Below are positions 5,396-14,100 of a stretch of 23,725 nt of DNA, piece after piece. Origin of the DNA: JBAUHN01 sp049680295. GTDB taxonomy: Bacteria; Pseudomonadota; Alphaproteobacteria; Rhodobacterales; Rhodobacteraceae. The stretch is from positions 1 through 23,725 of the forward strand of contig JBAUHN010000192.1 in assembly GCA_049680295.1 (NCBI GenBank). Direction: 5' to 3'. The stretch's first letter is position 1, and each line of letters opens with the position of its first letter. The notes below the pieces were generated by a model. That model ran no database searches and was not told the origin of the DNA. It worked only from the letters and a program-made list of their open reading frames with translations. The translations under genes were made by a program, and so were the position numbers.

Positions 5396-8275
5396 TCAGG
5401 TGCCCTCCTGCGCGGGGCCCGCTTGATCGGGCAGCGGGTCGTTGCGGGATGGATCAATATCCATCGGATGTTCGGCATCGGGTTCATGTGCACGACGGGC
5501 AAGCCGCGAAAAGCTTTCAAGCGACAGCATTACCGCCCCCACGACCGCAAGGAAAACGCCCAGATCGAACAGGGCCGCTGTGGCCAGTTCAAATTTTTCG
5601 AAAGGTGGGATGCGGACATAAGTGAAGGCGGAGGTCAGAAAAGGTTTGCCCACAAACCATGATCCGATACCGGTAAACCCGGCGATCAAAACGCCGGCGC
5701 CAATGACACCGTGATAGGGGTACTTCAACCGTGCCGAGGTCCATGAAAACCCGCTGGCCATATATTGCATCACCACCGCGATTGAAACGACAAGCCCGGC
5801 GATAAACCCGCCGCCCGGTTCATTATGCCCCCGCCAAAAGATGTAAAAGCCAACCATCAGGACCACAGGCATGATGACCCGCGTGAGGACGACCATCATC
5901 ATCGGATGCATGTCGCCTGCGCGTCTTTGGTCTGGTTTGCGGTTCAAAAGCCGCGCGCGCACCGGCCCGCCCAACAAGGTCTCGGTCAGCGCGTAAATCA
6001 GTAAGGCGGCAATGCCCAGCACGATGATTTCGCCGTAGGTATCAAAGCCCCGAAAATCGACAAGGATCACATTGACCACGTTTGTGCCGCCGCCGCCCTT
6101 GTAGGAATTGGCCAGATGAAATTCGGATATAGGTGTGGTGACCGCGTCGCGCAGCAAATAGTGGTAGGCCAGCGCGAATGAAGCCAGACCACCCGCAATG
6201 GCCACGCCTGCATCCCGCACCCTGCGCAAGACCGAGCTTTCAACAGGTGTGAAATTCGGCAAAAAGTTCAACGCAAGCAGCAGCAGGATGATTGTTACCA
6301 CTTCGACGGTGAATTGTGTCATTGCCAGATCGGGCGCGCTGAAAAAGACGAAGCCGATTGAGACCATCAATCCCACAATGCCAATCAGGATCAGCGATAA
6401 AAGGCGATTGCGGTGCATGAATACCAACCCACCCGTTGCCGCCACCAGCATCAGCCAGCCTGCGATGGCGACAGGGCCTGCAGGCTGCATGCTGCGTGTC
6501 GGGGCGCTGATCGTGCCGGTGCTCCAGGCGTGCAGGCCTGCAACAACAATCGCGACAGATCCGATGGCCGCATAACGGGTGAATGCGCCGTTGTGCAGCG
6601 GCAGGATGACCCGCTGGGCAAACCCTGCTGCTGTCTCGACGATTGCCTCGAAAATCTGCTTGGCCTCTGGTCGGGGGGCCGTTTCCCATAGGCGCAGCGC
6701 GGGTTTGAAGATGGACAGCATCGCCAAACCGCCAAGCACTGCCGCGACCGACATAAACAGCGCGGGCACCGGTCCGTGCCATATTTTGAAATGCGCAGAT
6801 GGCACCTCAGCGGCCGTGCCCAACAGTGATCCGGTGACCAGTTTGACAAAAGGTTCGGCCAGGAACGGTGCCACACCTATGGCCACGACCAGCAAAACCA
6901 GGATTGCGGGTGGCCCCCACAGACCGACGCCGGGATCATGTGGTTTGGCAGGGTAGTCATCGCGCACCGGGCCAAGGAACACATGCCCGATCAACCTGAA
7001 ACAATAGGCCGCCGAGAAAAGCGATCCGACTATGGCCAATGCAGGCACCAGCCAGGGCGCGCCAAAGAGCACAGTATGGGTGGTTTCCTCAAGCATCATT
7101 TCTTTGGACAAAAAGCCGTTGAGTAGCGGTATCCCCGCCATCGACAGCGCCGCGAGCGTGACGATGACAAAGGTCACGGGCATCAGGGTTCGCATGCCAC
7201 CCAATCTGCGAATGTCGCGGGTGTGGGCTTCGTGGTCGATGATCCCGGCGGACATGAACAGCGCAGCTTTGAAGGTGGCGTGGTTCAGGATGTGAAAGAC
7301 GGCGGCCATCGCGCCAAAGGCGGTGCCGGTGCCCAAAAGCATCGTGATCAGGCCAAGGTGGCTGACGGTTGAGAACGCAAGCAACGCTTTCAGGTCGTGC
7401 TTGAACAGCGCGATGACAGCACCCAACACCATTGTGATCAACCCGGCCGAGGTCACGATCAAGAACCATTCCGGCGTGCCAGACAGCACAGGCCACATCC
7501 GCGCCATCAGGAAAATACCGGCCTTTACCATCGTCGCAGAATGCAGATAGGCCGAAACCGGGGTGGGTGCCGCCATCGCGTGTGGTAACCAGAAATGAAA
7601 CGGAAACTGAGCGGATTTTGTAAAGCAACCCAGCAAAATCAGGATCAGGGCTGGCACATACATTGGATCGGCTTGAATAAGATCGCGGTTCTGCAAGATG
7701 ACGCTTAGGTCATAGCTGCCGACGATCTGGCCCAGGATCAGCATGCCCGCAATCATCGCCAGGCCGCCCATACCCGTGACCGCCAAGGCCATCCGCGCGC
7801 CCTGGCGTCCCTCTGGCAGGTGTTTCCAATAGCCGATCAGCAGGAACGATGATAGCGATGTCAATTCCCAGAAGATCAGCAAAAGCAGTATGTTATCGCT
7901 TAAAACAATACCGACCATGGCACCCTGAAACAACAACAGATAGGTGAAAAACTCGCCCATATTGTCGTCGCGGCTTAGATATTGGCGCGCGTAGGCAATG
8001 ATCAGCAGGCCAATGCCAAGGATCAGCAGGGCAAAGAAAAAGCCCAAGCCATCCAGCATCAGCGTAAAGTTCAGCCCCAGTGACGGCATCCAATTGACCT
8101 GCGCCATCACCACCTCGCCTGCCATTATCGCCGGCAGGTTGGTCAACAAACCAATAAAAGCGATCAGCGAGACGGTAAATGTCACTCCCGCACAGGCGGA
8201 CCGCCCGGCTGCATTCATCAGCCCCGGCAACAGCGCGCCAACGAATGGCAATGCAACGATAATAAAGAGAGACAC
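5396..8275 (-). CDS. mrpA: Fused Mrp antiporter subunits A and B
   Basis: This 959-residue protein is the largest Mrp/Pha subunit. Residues 1 to about 480 form the NuoL/ND5-like proton-channel part, with Glu137 (LLLIFWELTS) and Lys220 (FTKSAQFPFHFWLPHAM). Residues about 600-770 are the MrpA-specific C-terminal helices (NuoJ-like; SAPDLAMTQFTVEVVT). Residues about 790-925 are a complete MnhB domain (FYIFWRGHNEPGGGFIAGL), which is a separate gene in Bacillus. The fusion matches the PhaAB arrangement in rhizobia and explains why no mrpB follows. The start is GTG at 8275 with AGGAG five bases upstream. It heads the operon AB-C-D-E-F-G, whose product exports Na+ (or K+) against protons and supports pH and salt tolerance. 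The 192 bases upstream should hold the operon promoter; no clear -35/-10 pair was seen. Confidence 0.93.
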   Translation of the reverse strand: MSLFIIVALPFVGALLPGLMNAAGRSACAGVTFTVSLIAFIGLLTNLPAIMAGEVVMAQVNWMPSLGLNFTLMLDGLGFFFALLILGIGLLIIAYARQYLSRDDNMGEFFTYLLLFQGAMVGIVLSDNILLLLIFWELTSLSSFLLIGYWKHLPEGRQGARMALAVTGMGGLAMIAGMLILGQIVGSYDLSVILQNRDLIQADPMYVPALILILLGCFTKSAQFPFHFWLPHAMAAPTPVSAYLHSATMVKAGIFLMARMWPVLSGTPEWFLIVTSAGLITMVLGAVIALFKHDLKALLAFSTVSHLGLITMLLGTGTAFGAMAAVFHILNHATFKAALFMSAGIIDHEAHTRDIRRLGGMRTLMPVTFVIVTLAALSMAGIPLLNGFLSKEMMLEETTHTVLFGAPWLVPALAIVGSLFSAAYCFRLIGHVFLGPVRDDYPAKPHDPGVGLWGPPAILVLLVVAIGVAPFLAEPFVKLVTGSLLGTAAEVPSAHFKIWHGPVPALFMSVAAVLGGLAMLSIFKPALRLWETAPRPEAKQIFEAIVETAAGFAQRVILPLHNGAFTRYAAIGSVAIVVAGLHAWSTGTISAPTRSMQPAGPVAIAGWLMLVAATGGLVFMHRNRLLSLILIGIVGLMVSIGFVFFSAPDLAMTQFTVEVVTIILLLLALNFLPNFTPVESSVLRRVRDAGVAIAGGLASFALAYHYLLRDAVTTPISEFHLANSYKGGGGTNVVNVILVDFRGFDTYGEIIVLGIAALLIYALTETLLGGPVRARLLNRKPDQRRAGDMHPMMMVVLTRVIMPVVLMVGFYIFWRGHNEPGGGFIAGLVVSIAVVMQYMASGFSWTSARLKYPYHGVIGAGVLIAGFTGIGSWFVGKPFLTSAFTYVRIPPFEKFELATAALFDLGVFLAVVGAVMLSLESFSRLARRAHEPDAEHPMDIDPSRNDPLPDQAGPAQEGT

Positions 8276-8467
8276 CAGAACTCCTGATCCGTTGTGTGCG
8301 TTGGTCTACACAGAACTGCATTTGAGACGCAAAACCTCAAGAGCAATTGGCATATTTCGTAGATGTTTCCTGCGTGTGGCGCAAGAATGACTGCGTTTCG
8401 CTTTCAAATTCTGTATCCTTGGCCGCTATGACCGACCGCTTCAAACCGTTATGTGCGACGCGCTTTT

Positions 8468-10114
8468 CTATTGCGCGGCAAGGACCGATTGACGGCAATA
8501 ACACGAAGCACGGATCGGCACTTCGGCGCGCGCGGATGCCTTATCAAGCTGAAGCTTGATAAGGGCCGTCTCGGTGGTTTCGCCGCGTCGGGTCAGGCAT
8601 TCGTGCAATCCATGCAGGCTCCAGACGTTTGCGGGGTGCTGGCAGGCGCGTGCAAGGGTTGCATCCAGTCCCAGGTCAGCACGGTAGACCGCTTCGGCCT
8701 CGGCAGTTTCGCCTTGTTCAAGCAAAAGCGCGCCCAGTGCATGGCGTGTCGGCTGCATCCAGCCCCAAGGTTCATCGTAGGGTAAATTGTCGTCAATCAC
8801 GACCGATTTGCGCAGGTGATCAAACGCTTTGAGAGTGTCGCCCTGATGATAGGCAACTTCGCCCAGCATCAATTGTTCTGCGACGTTCAGGATGTCCTTG
8901 CAGGTGTTGTTAAACAACATGCGACTGTCTGGGACGCGGTCTGATGCGTCGTAGAACTTTGCCTTTTCTGCTTCGGCTTTTTCCGTTTGATGTAAGTTGG
9001 CAAAGGCCACCGTTCGTGCATAGCGCATCATCGCGGTGGTCACGCAATAAAGGTCTTTGTCCTCGGGCAGGGATTGCAAGAGGATGTCCTGCCAGCGCCC
9101 AAACCGGACCAGCACGTGTTGTTTCATCGGAATGAAGCCTTCGAACCAATCTGCCATTGGACGTAAGGTGTCGGATGGCAATGTCGACACCAGTTCTTCG
9201 GCGGCTTGCAGCGCGACGGTTGGTTGACCAAGAAACATCGCGCCGTAGATTTTGAAATGATAATTGTGGCACCGGTAGACCGAATAGAAATTGTCGGCAC
9301 CTTCTTTTTGCAGGAATTTTCGGTCGGCAACTATCGCCGCTTCATTGCGCAAAACCACATTCATGTAGTCGCCGCAAAGCACGTCGATATGTGTCGGCAT
9401 ATGAAGAAGATGCCCGGCATCGGGAACCAAATTGCTAAGCGCATCGCCGTGGCGCAGCGCTCTTTCGGGATGCGGAGACATTTCCATCAGATGAAGGTAC
9501 ATGTGCAATAGTCCAGAATGCTGCCATGCACCGGGCAGGTTCTCAAAGGCTGCGTCCAACACTCTCTGCGCCTCGATCGTTCCGGCCCCTTTTGCCGGTT
9601 GTCCTGTGGGCAAATCCCACAATTCCCAAGGCGTGCGGTTCATAATCGCCTCGGCGAACAGGGCGCAAACGTCAAGATCATCGCTGTGTTCGGCGTGAAC
9701 CTGTCGCATTGCATCGGCAAAGGCGTCGTTCCACGGGCTAAAGTCTTCGATGTCGAAACTGGTCGGAGTGCGTGCAGACAAAGTCTTGATCAGGGCGCGT
9801 TCCACCGGCGAGACATGGTCTGATAAATCCATTGCCGCCGCGATTGAGGCATTGGCCACTTTGATACAGTCGGGTTTTTCATCGTCTTCAAACGTGTCCC
9901 ACGGCTTATTGTAATTTGGACCGATGGAATAGGCGATGCCCCAATGAGCCATCGCGCATTTCGGGTCTTTGGCCAGTGCCTTTCGAAAACACACAATCGC
10001 TTCTTCGTGGTTAAATGCGTAGATCCACGCCAAACCCCGGTCGAACCATTTCTGGGCCTTATGAGACGAGGTTGAAACCGGTCGCGAATATGAACCTAAG
10101 TCAAAGTACTTCAC
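8468..10114 (-). CDS. Tetratricopeptide-repeat protein of unknown function
   Basis: This 548-residue, apparently soluble protein has no signal peptide. A clear TPR unit lies at about residues 20-54 (AQKWFDRGLAWIYAFNHEEA). Further TPR-like helices occur in the last third (QGDTLKAFDHLRKSV, GETAEAEAVYRADL). The middle holds a histidine-rich conserved-looking segment: HMYLHLMEMSPHPERALRHG followed by LVPDAGHLLHMPTHID. It is seen in a widespread but uncharacterised group of bacterial TPR proteins and could bind metal. The start was set at GTG 10114 because AGGGGGG lies just upstream. A 49-residue upstream extension is possible but runs through that ribosome site and has poor composition. It is divergent from the hydrolase gene and upstream of mrpAB on the same strand, 192 bases apart, so co-transcription is possible. 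No function is assigned. Confidence 0.7.
   Translation of the reverse strand: MKYFDLGSYSRPVSTSSHKAQKWFDRGLAWIYAFNHEEAIVCFRKALAKDPKCAMAHWGIAYSIGPNYNKPWDTFEDDEKPDCIKVANASIAAAMDLSDHVSPVERALIKTLSARTPTSFDIEDFSPWNDAFADAMRQVHAEHSDDLDVCALFAEAIMNRTPWELWDLPTGQPAKGAGTIEAQRVLDAAFENLPGAWQHSGLLHMYLHLMEMSPHPERALRHGDALSNLVPDAGHLLHMPTHIDVLCGDYMNVVLRNEAAIVADRKFLQKEGADNFYSVYRCHNYHFKIYGAMFLGQPTVALQAAEELVSTLPSDTLRPMADWFEGFIPMKQHVLVRFGRWQDILLQSLPEDKDLYCVTTAMMRYARTVAFANLHQTEKAEAEKAKFYDASDRVPDSRMLFNNTCKDILNVAEQLMLGEVAYHQGDTLKAFDHLRKSVVIDDNLPYDEPWGWMQPTRHALGALLLEQGETAEAEAVYRADLGLDATLARACQHPANVWSLHGLHECLTRRGETTETALIKLQLDKASARAEVPIRASCYCRQSVLAAQ
8539..8564. repeat. Perfect 12-base inverted repeat inside the TPR gene's 3' end
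   Basis: CCTTATCAAGCT (8539-8550) and AGCTTGATAAGG (8553-8564) are exact reverse complements separated by only GA. The repeat lies within coding sequence, about 70 bases before the stop of the TPR gene, and encodes part of ALIKLQLDKA. No run of T follows on either strand, so it is not a classical terminator. It could act as an mRNA 3'-stabilising hairpin or a protein-binding site, or it may simply be tolerated. Confidence 0.6.
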
Positions 10115-10281
10115 TGTGTTTCCCCCCTGAATTGGCTTGCCCCATCCTATCACAAAGAGGGCATTCTGGGGAAATGGGTTCGGGGCCTCGCGTGGCGCAG
10201 ACAAAGAAGTGATCGACAGACGCTTGACCTTAATGCCTTTGGTTGTCAGCCCTTGGGTCAATGTCAGAAGGAACCCGACCT

Positions 10282-11097
10282 ATGATCCGAAGTCTTGCCG
10301 CCGCCGTTTTGATGACCGTCGCAGGCACCGTCGCGGCGCAGGATTGCGGCCCTGCTGCCCCTTGCGCCATCGACGGCGGCAGTTATCATTTGGCATTGCC
10401 TGCGGGCGAGGGTCCGCATCCTGTGCTGATTTGGTATCATGGTCATCGCGGCAACGGCGCGTCGATCCATCGCGGCGGCGGGTTGCGGCGTGATTTTCTG
10501 GAACAGGGATACGCGATTTTGGCCCCCAACGGGTACCGCAGGGGCGATGGGCCACGGTCCTATCCGGCACGCGCGGGCGCGCCGCGTGATGATGTGGCAT
10601 TTACCTTTGCGGCTTTGGCCGATGCAGGGTCACGCGCCGCATTCGATCTTGACCGGGTTTACGCAGGTGGATTTTCAGCAGGTGGGTCGATGGCTTGGTT
10701 ACTGGCCTGCGAGGCGGGCGGGCGATTGGCCGGAATGGTCAGCGTTGCCGGCGCGCTGCGCCGTCCGAACCCGACAGAATGTTCAGGGTTAGCAGGTTTA
10801 CGGGTCCTGCAAATCCACGGCTTTGCTGACGGGCAGGTGCCATTCGAAGGCCGCGGCATTCGCAACTGGCATCAGGGCAGCGTCTGGGAAACACTGGAAC
10901 GCGCACGCGCGGCAAACGGCTGCCGGTCTAACCCGGACGAAATTGAGATCGGCAAGGATTTTCGCAGCCGGGTCTGGGACACGTCCTGCAGTGGCGCGCC
11001 TGTGCGGCTTGATGTACATGACGGTGGCCACGGACTGCCGCAAGGATGGACCGCGCGGGCACGGGCATTTCTGGAAGGTAATGCCGGATCAGAGTGA
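10282..11097 (+). CDS. Secreted PHB-depolymerase / feruloyl-esterase-like hydrolase (LpqC family)
   Basis: This 271-residue alpha/beta hydrolase has an N-terminal signal peptide (MIRSLAAAVLMTVAGTVAA, cleavage near residue 19), so it is probably periplasmic or secreted. The nucleophile is Ser132 in GFSAG. The likely acid is Asp183 (FADGQVPF) and the base His250 (DGGHGLP). The motif IWYHGHRGNG (50-59) would form the oxyanion loop. The family (LpqC/COG3509) cleaves polyhydroxyalkanoate oligomers, feruloyl or acetyl esters; the substrate here is unknown. The ATG at 10282 was preferred because AGAAGGA lies about nine bases upstream and the signal peptide then starts cleanly. In-frame ATGs at 10243 and 10261 would only add a hydrophilic extension. 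It converges with the NRPS gene, leaving 33 bases between stops, and is divergent from the TPR gene (167 bases). Confidence 0.75.
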   Translation: MIRSLAAAVLMTVAGTVAAQDCGPAAPCAIDGGSYHLALPAGEGPHPVLIWYHGHRGNGASIHRGGGLRRDFLEQGYAILAPNGYRRGDGPRSYPARAGAPRDDVAFTFAALADAGSRAAFDLDRVYAGGFSAGGSMAWLLACEAGGRLAGMVSVAGALRRPNPTECSGLAGLRVLQIHGFADGQVPFEGRGIRNWHQGSVWETLERARAANGCRSNPDEIEIGKDFRSRVWDTSCSGAPVRLDVHDGGHGLPQGWTARARAFLEGNAGSE

Positions 11098-11130
11098 TGC
11101 CACCACGCGACATGCGCTCTGAACAGGTGA

Positions 11131-14100
11131 TTACCCGTTTCCTGACCCTTGTATTTTCGGTGCGATGTAGGCTGACAGGGCATTGACGTTGGGGGGGTCA
11201 AGGATGCCCAGATGACTGCCGGGAACATCGCAGACCTCAAAGCCACCGGCGGCGACGCTGCTCCAGCCGAGACCTTTTTCCCGCGCCTCAGCACTGTCGA
11301 ACATATCATCGGCTGCCCGGACGATTGTCAATTTTTGCGGGAACGGCTGCGGCTCATATTGTTCGATGGCCAGCGTGTTTGCGGCTGTAAAGGCGGCCAG
11401 GGATTGGACCATTTCGCCGTCCATATCATCCAGTTCCGACAGTTTCTTGCGCGCCATCTTATGTTTGAGGTCTTCGACTTTTTCCGCAAGAATCTTTTGC
11501 GTGTATTGAATTGGACGACGCAAAAACTGCCGGGCGTGAACGAGAATGCGGGCCAGTTTGCCAACACGGGGTCGCCCGTCGGGCCCTTCGGCGTCGAGCA
11601 GGATCAATGCGCGCACGTCGCGCCCGGCCGCGATCAGTTGTTGGGCCAGTTCAAAGGTCACGTAGCTGCCAGCGGAAACGGCGGCCAGCGACAATGGTCC
11701 CTCAGGCTGGTGCCGCTCAATCTGATGCAGATAGAACCGCGCGATATCGGGTACGGCCGTGGGCGTGTCCTCGGACAGCAATCCGACAGTCAGTCCAAAG
11801 ACAGGCTGGTCCTTGCCCAGTGCTTTTGCCAGGGGTCGGAAATACGACCCGTTGTCGCCGGTAACATGCACACCATACAGCGGTGCTGTTGTCCCCTCGG
11901 GTTGGATCGGGATCACCACAAGCGGGTCCATGTCCTGCGATTGCAGAGCCTTGACCATGCCGCGCGGGGTCGGGTCGCTGTAAAGCGCTGTGGGTTTCAA
12001 TCGGACCCCCAGCCTTTGCTCGGTTTTTGCCAAAAGCCGCAGCAAAAGCAGTGAATCACCGCCATAGTCGAAAAAGGATGCATCCGACGGCAGGTCGTCG
12101 ACATTCAGGAATTCAGCAAATAATTCGGCCACTTCCTGGGTAAGCGGCGTCTTTTCTTCGTCGCCCGCATTGTCGGGTGTCCACACCACCGGATCGGGTA
12201 GTTGTTTGGTGTCAATCTTGCCGCCCGGCGTTTGCGCCCAGTCATTCACCGCAACCAGTTCGGGGCGCATGTGGACCGGCAGCGCGTCCGCCAGCCTTGC
12301 GCTCAGGTCGGCAATGTCCGGCGGCGCGCCCGGATCAGAGGCGGAAAACCAGGCGACCAATTTCGGCTGCGTGCCGGGTGTGTTGTGAACGGCGACATGG
12401 CTGCGGCCAACATCGTCCTGCGCTTCGAGAACTTGTTCGATCTGCCCCGGTTCAATCCGAAAACCGCGCAATTTGATCTGACGGTCAGACCGCCCGATAT
12501 AATGGAGCAGATCGTCGCGCCATACGGCCTTGTCTCCGGTTCCGTAGATGCGACCAAGACCGGGTTGGAAACGCGCCGGGACAAAGCTTTCGGCGGTCTT
12601 TTCCGGCAAGCCGACATAGCCCAAAGCGACGGCAGGTCCAGATATCCACAATTGCCCTTCGGTACCTTGGGGCGCCAGCGATCCGTCAGCACCCAGTACC
12701 CAGGCCGCGGCGTGGTCCAATGGTCTGCCAATCGGTACAGATAAGCGCGACAAGTCATCGTGGGTCATTTTATGGGCGGTGCAGGTAATCGTCGCTTCGG
12801 TCGGGCCGTAGCCGTTGATCCATTCGACACCCGGCACCAGCGTGTTCCAGCGACGCAGCACCGACAAAGGCACCCTTTCGCCGCCGACAATAACCAGTCG
12901 GACCGAGGGCGGGAAGCTTGTCTTAGCATCTTCCAGAGCGTCTGTCAGGGCCACCCAAAAGCCGGTGGGCAGGTTTACAACGGTCAGTTTGTGCTCGACG
13001 CATTTTTCAAGAAACACCGTCATGGATTGCGACATTTCAGGGCTCCGCAGGGCCAGAGTCGCGCCGGCCAAAAGCGTCGTTACGATTTCTTCCAGCGCCA
13101 CGTCAAAGCTGAGGCTGGCAAATTGCAAGCAGCGGTCGCTGGGCGAAATGCCATAAAAAGATTGTGCGGCCCGGCTATGCGCGGCCAACGAGGCCTGCGA
13201 TACGGCAACCCCCTTGGGGCGACCGGTGGACCCGGACGTAAAGATCACATAGGCCGGATCGTCAGCTGCACGCGCAGGAATGTCCGGGGCTGCCGCGTCA
13301 CCGTCCAACGACAATGTGTCGATCCGAAGTGTCGGAAAGGTGAATTCCGGCGCGGTCGCATCCACCAGAATCAGTTTTGCGCCGCTGTCTTCGCCAATGA
13401 TGTTGAGCGTCTCAATCGGATAGGTCGGGTCCATTGGCACAAAGGTTGCGCCGGACTTCCAGATCGCCAGAATGGCGGTAATAAACGCCGGGCTGCGCGC
13501 GGCGCAAATGCCGATTGTGTCGTTCGGCTGTATTCCGTTTTCGATCAGGTTCTGCGCCAGTTGATTTGCCGCCCTGTCCAGCGCACGGTAGCTGAGGTCG
13601 TCTGTGCCGTCTTGCAAAACTGCGATTTGGTCGGGGTGCCGCGCAACAACCGCATCGAACATGTCTGTACAGCATTCAACTTTGTTCTGCGCCGCCTGTT
13701 TTTCGCCGGAAAGGTCACGCAGGCTACGCATTTCATCGGCACTTAACATCGACAGTTCAGCCAATGGCGTCTGAGGGTTTGCATCCGCCAGGTTTTGCAG
13801 AAACTGGACCATATATTGACCCAGCCTTGGACCCATGGGCATCTGTGCCGGGTCATATTCTACGTGTAATTGCAGCGCATCGCCGAGATAGGCGGCCAGT
13901 GTTACCGGAGAATCGCCTTCTTCGTACAGATCAACCCTGCGCGCTTGCCACGCGTCGCTGCGGGATTTCATCTGCTGATCCAGCGTTGCTGTCTCGAACA
14001 TCACCAAAGAATCGAACAGGGGCACGCCGGGTGGCACATCGGTGACGCGGCGGATCTGGGTCAGGGGGGTCTGTTCATGATCGCGCAAAGCAATCTGATC

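Noticed and set aside
12760..13746. 328-codon plus-strand frame opposite the NRPS adenylation domain
   Set aside because: It is the antisense shadow of a long GC-rich coding gene whose sense strand carries all adenylation motifs.
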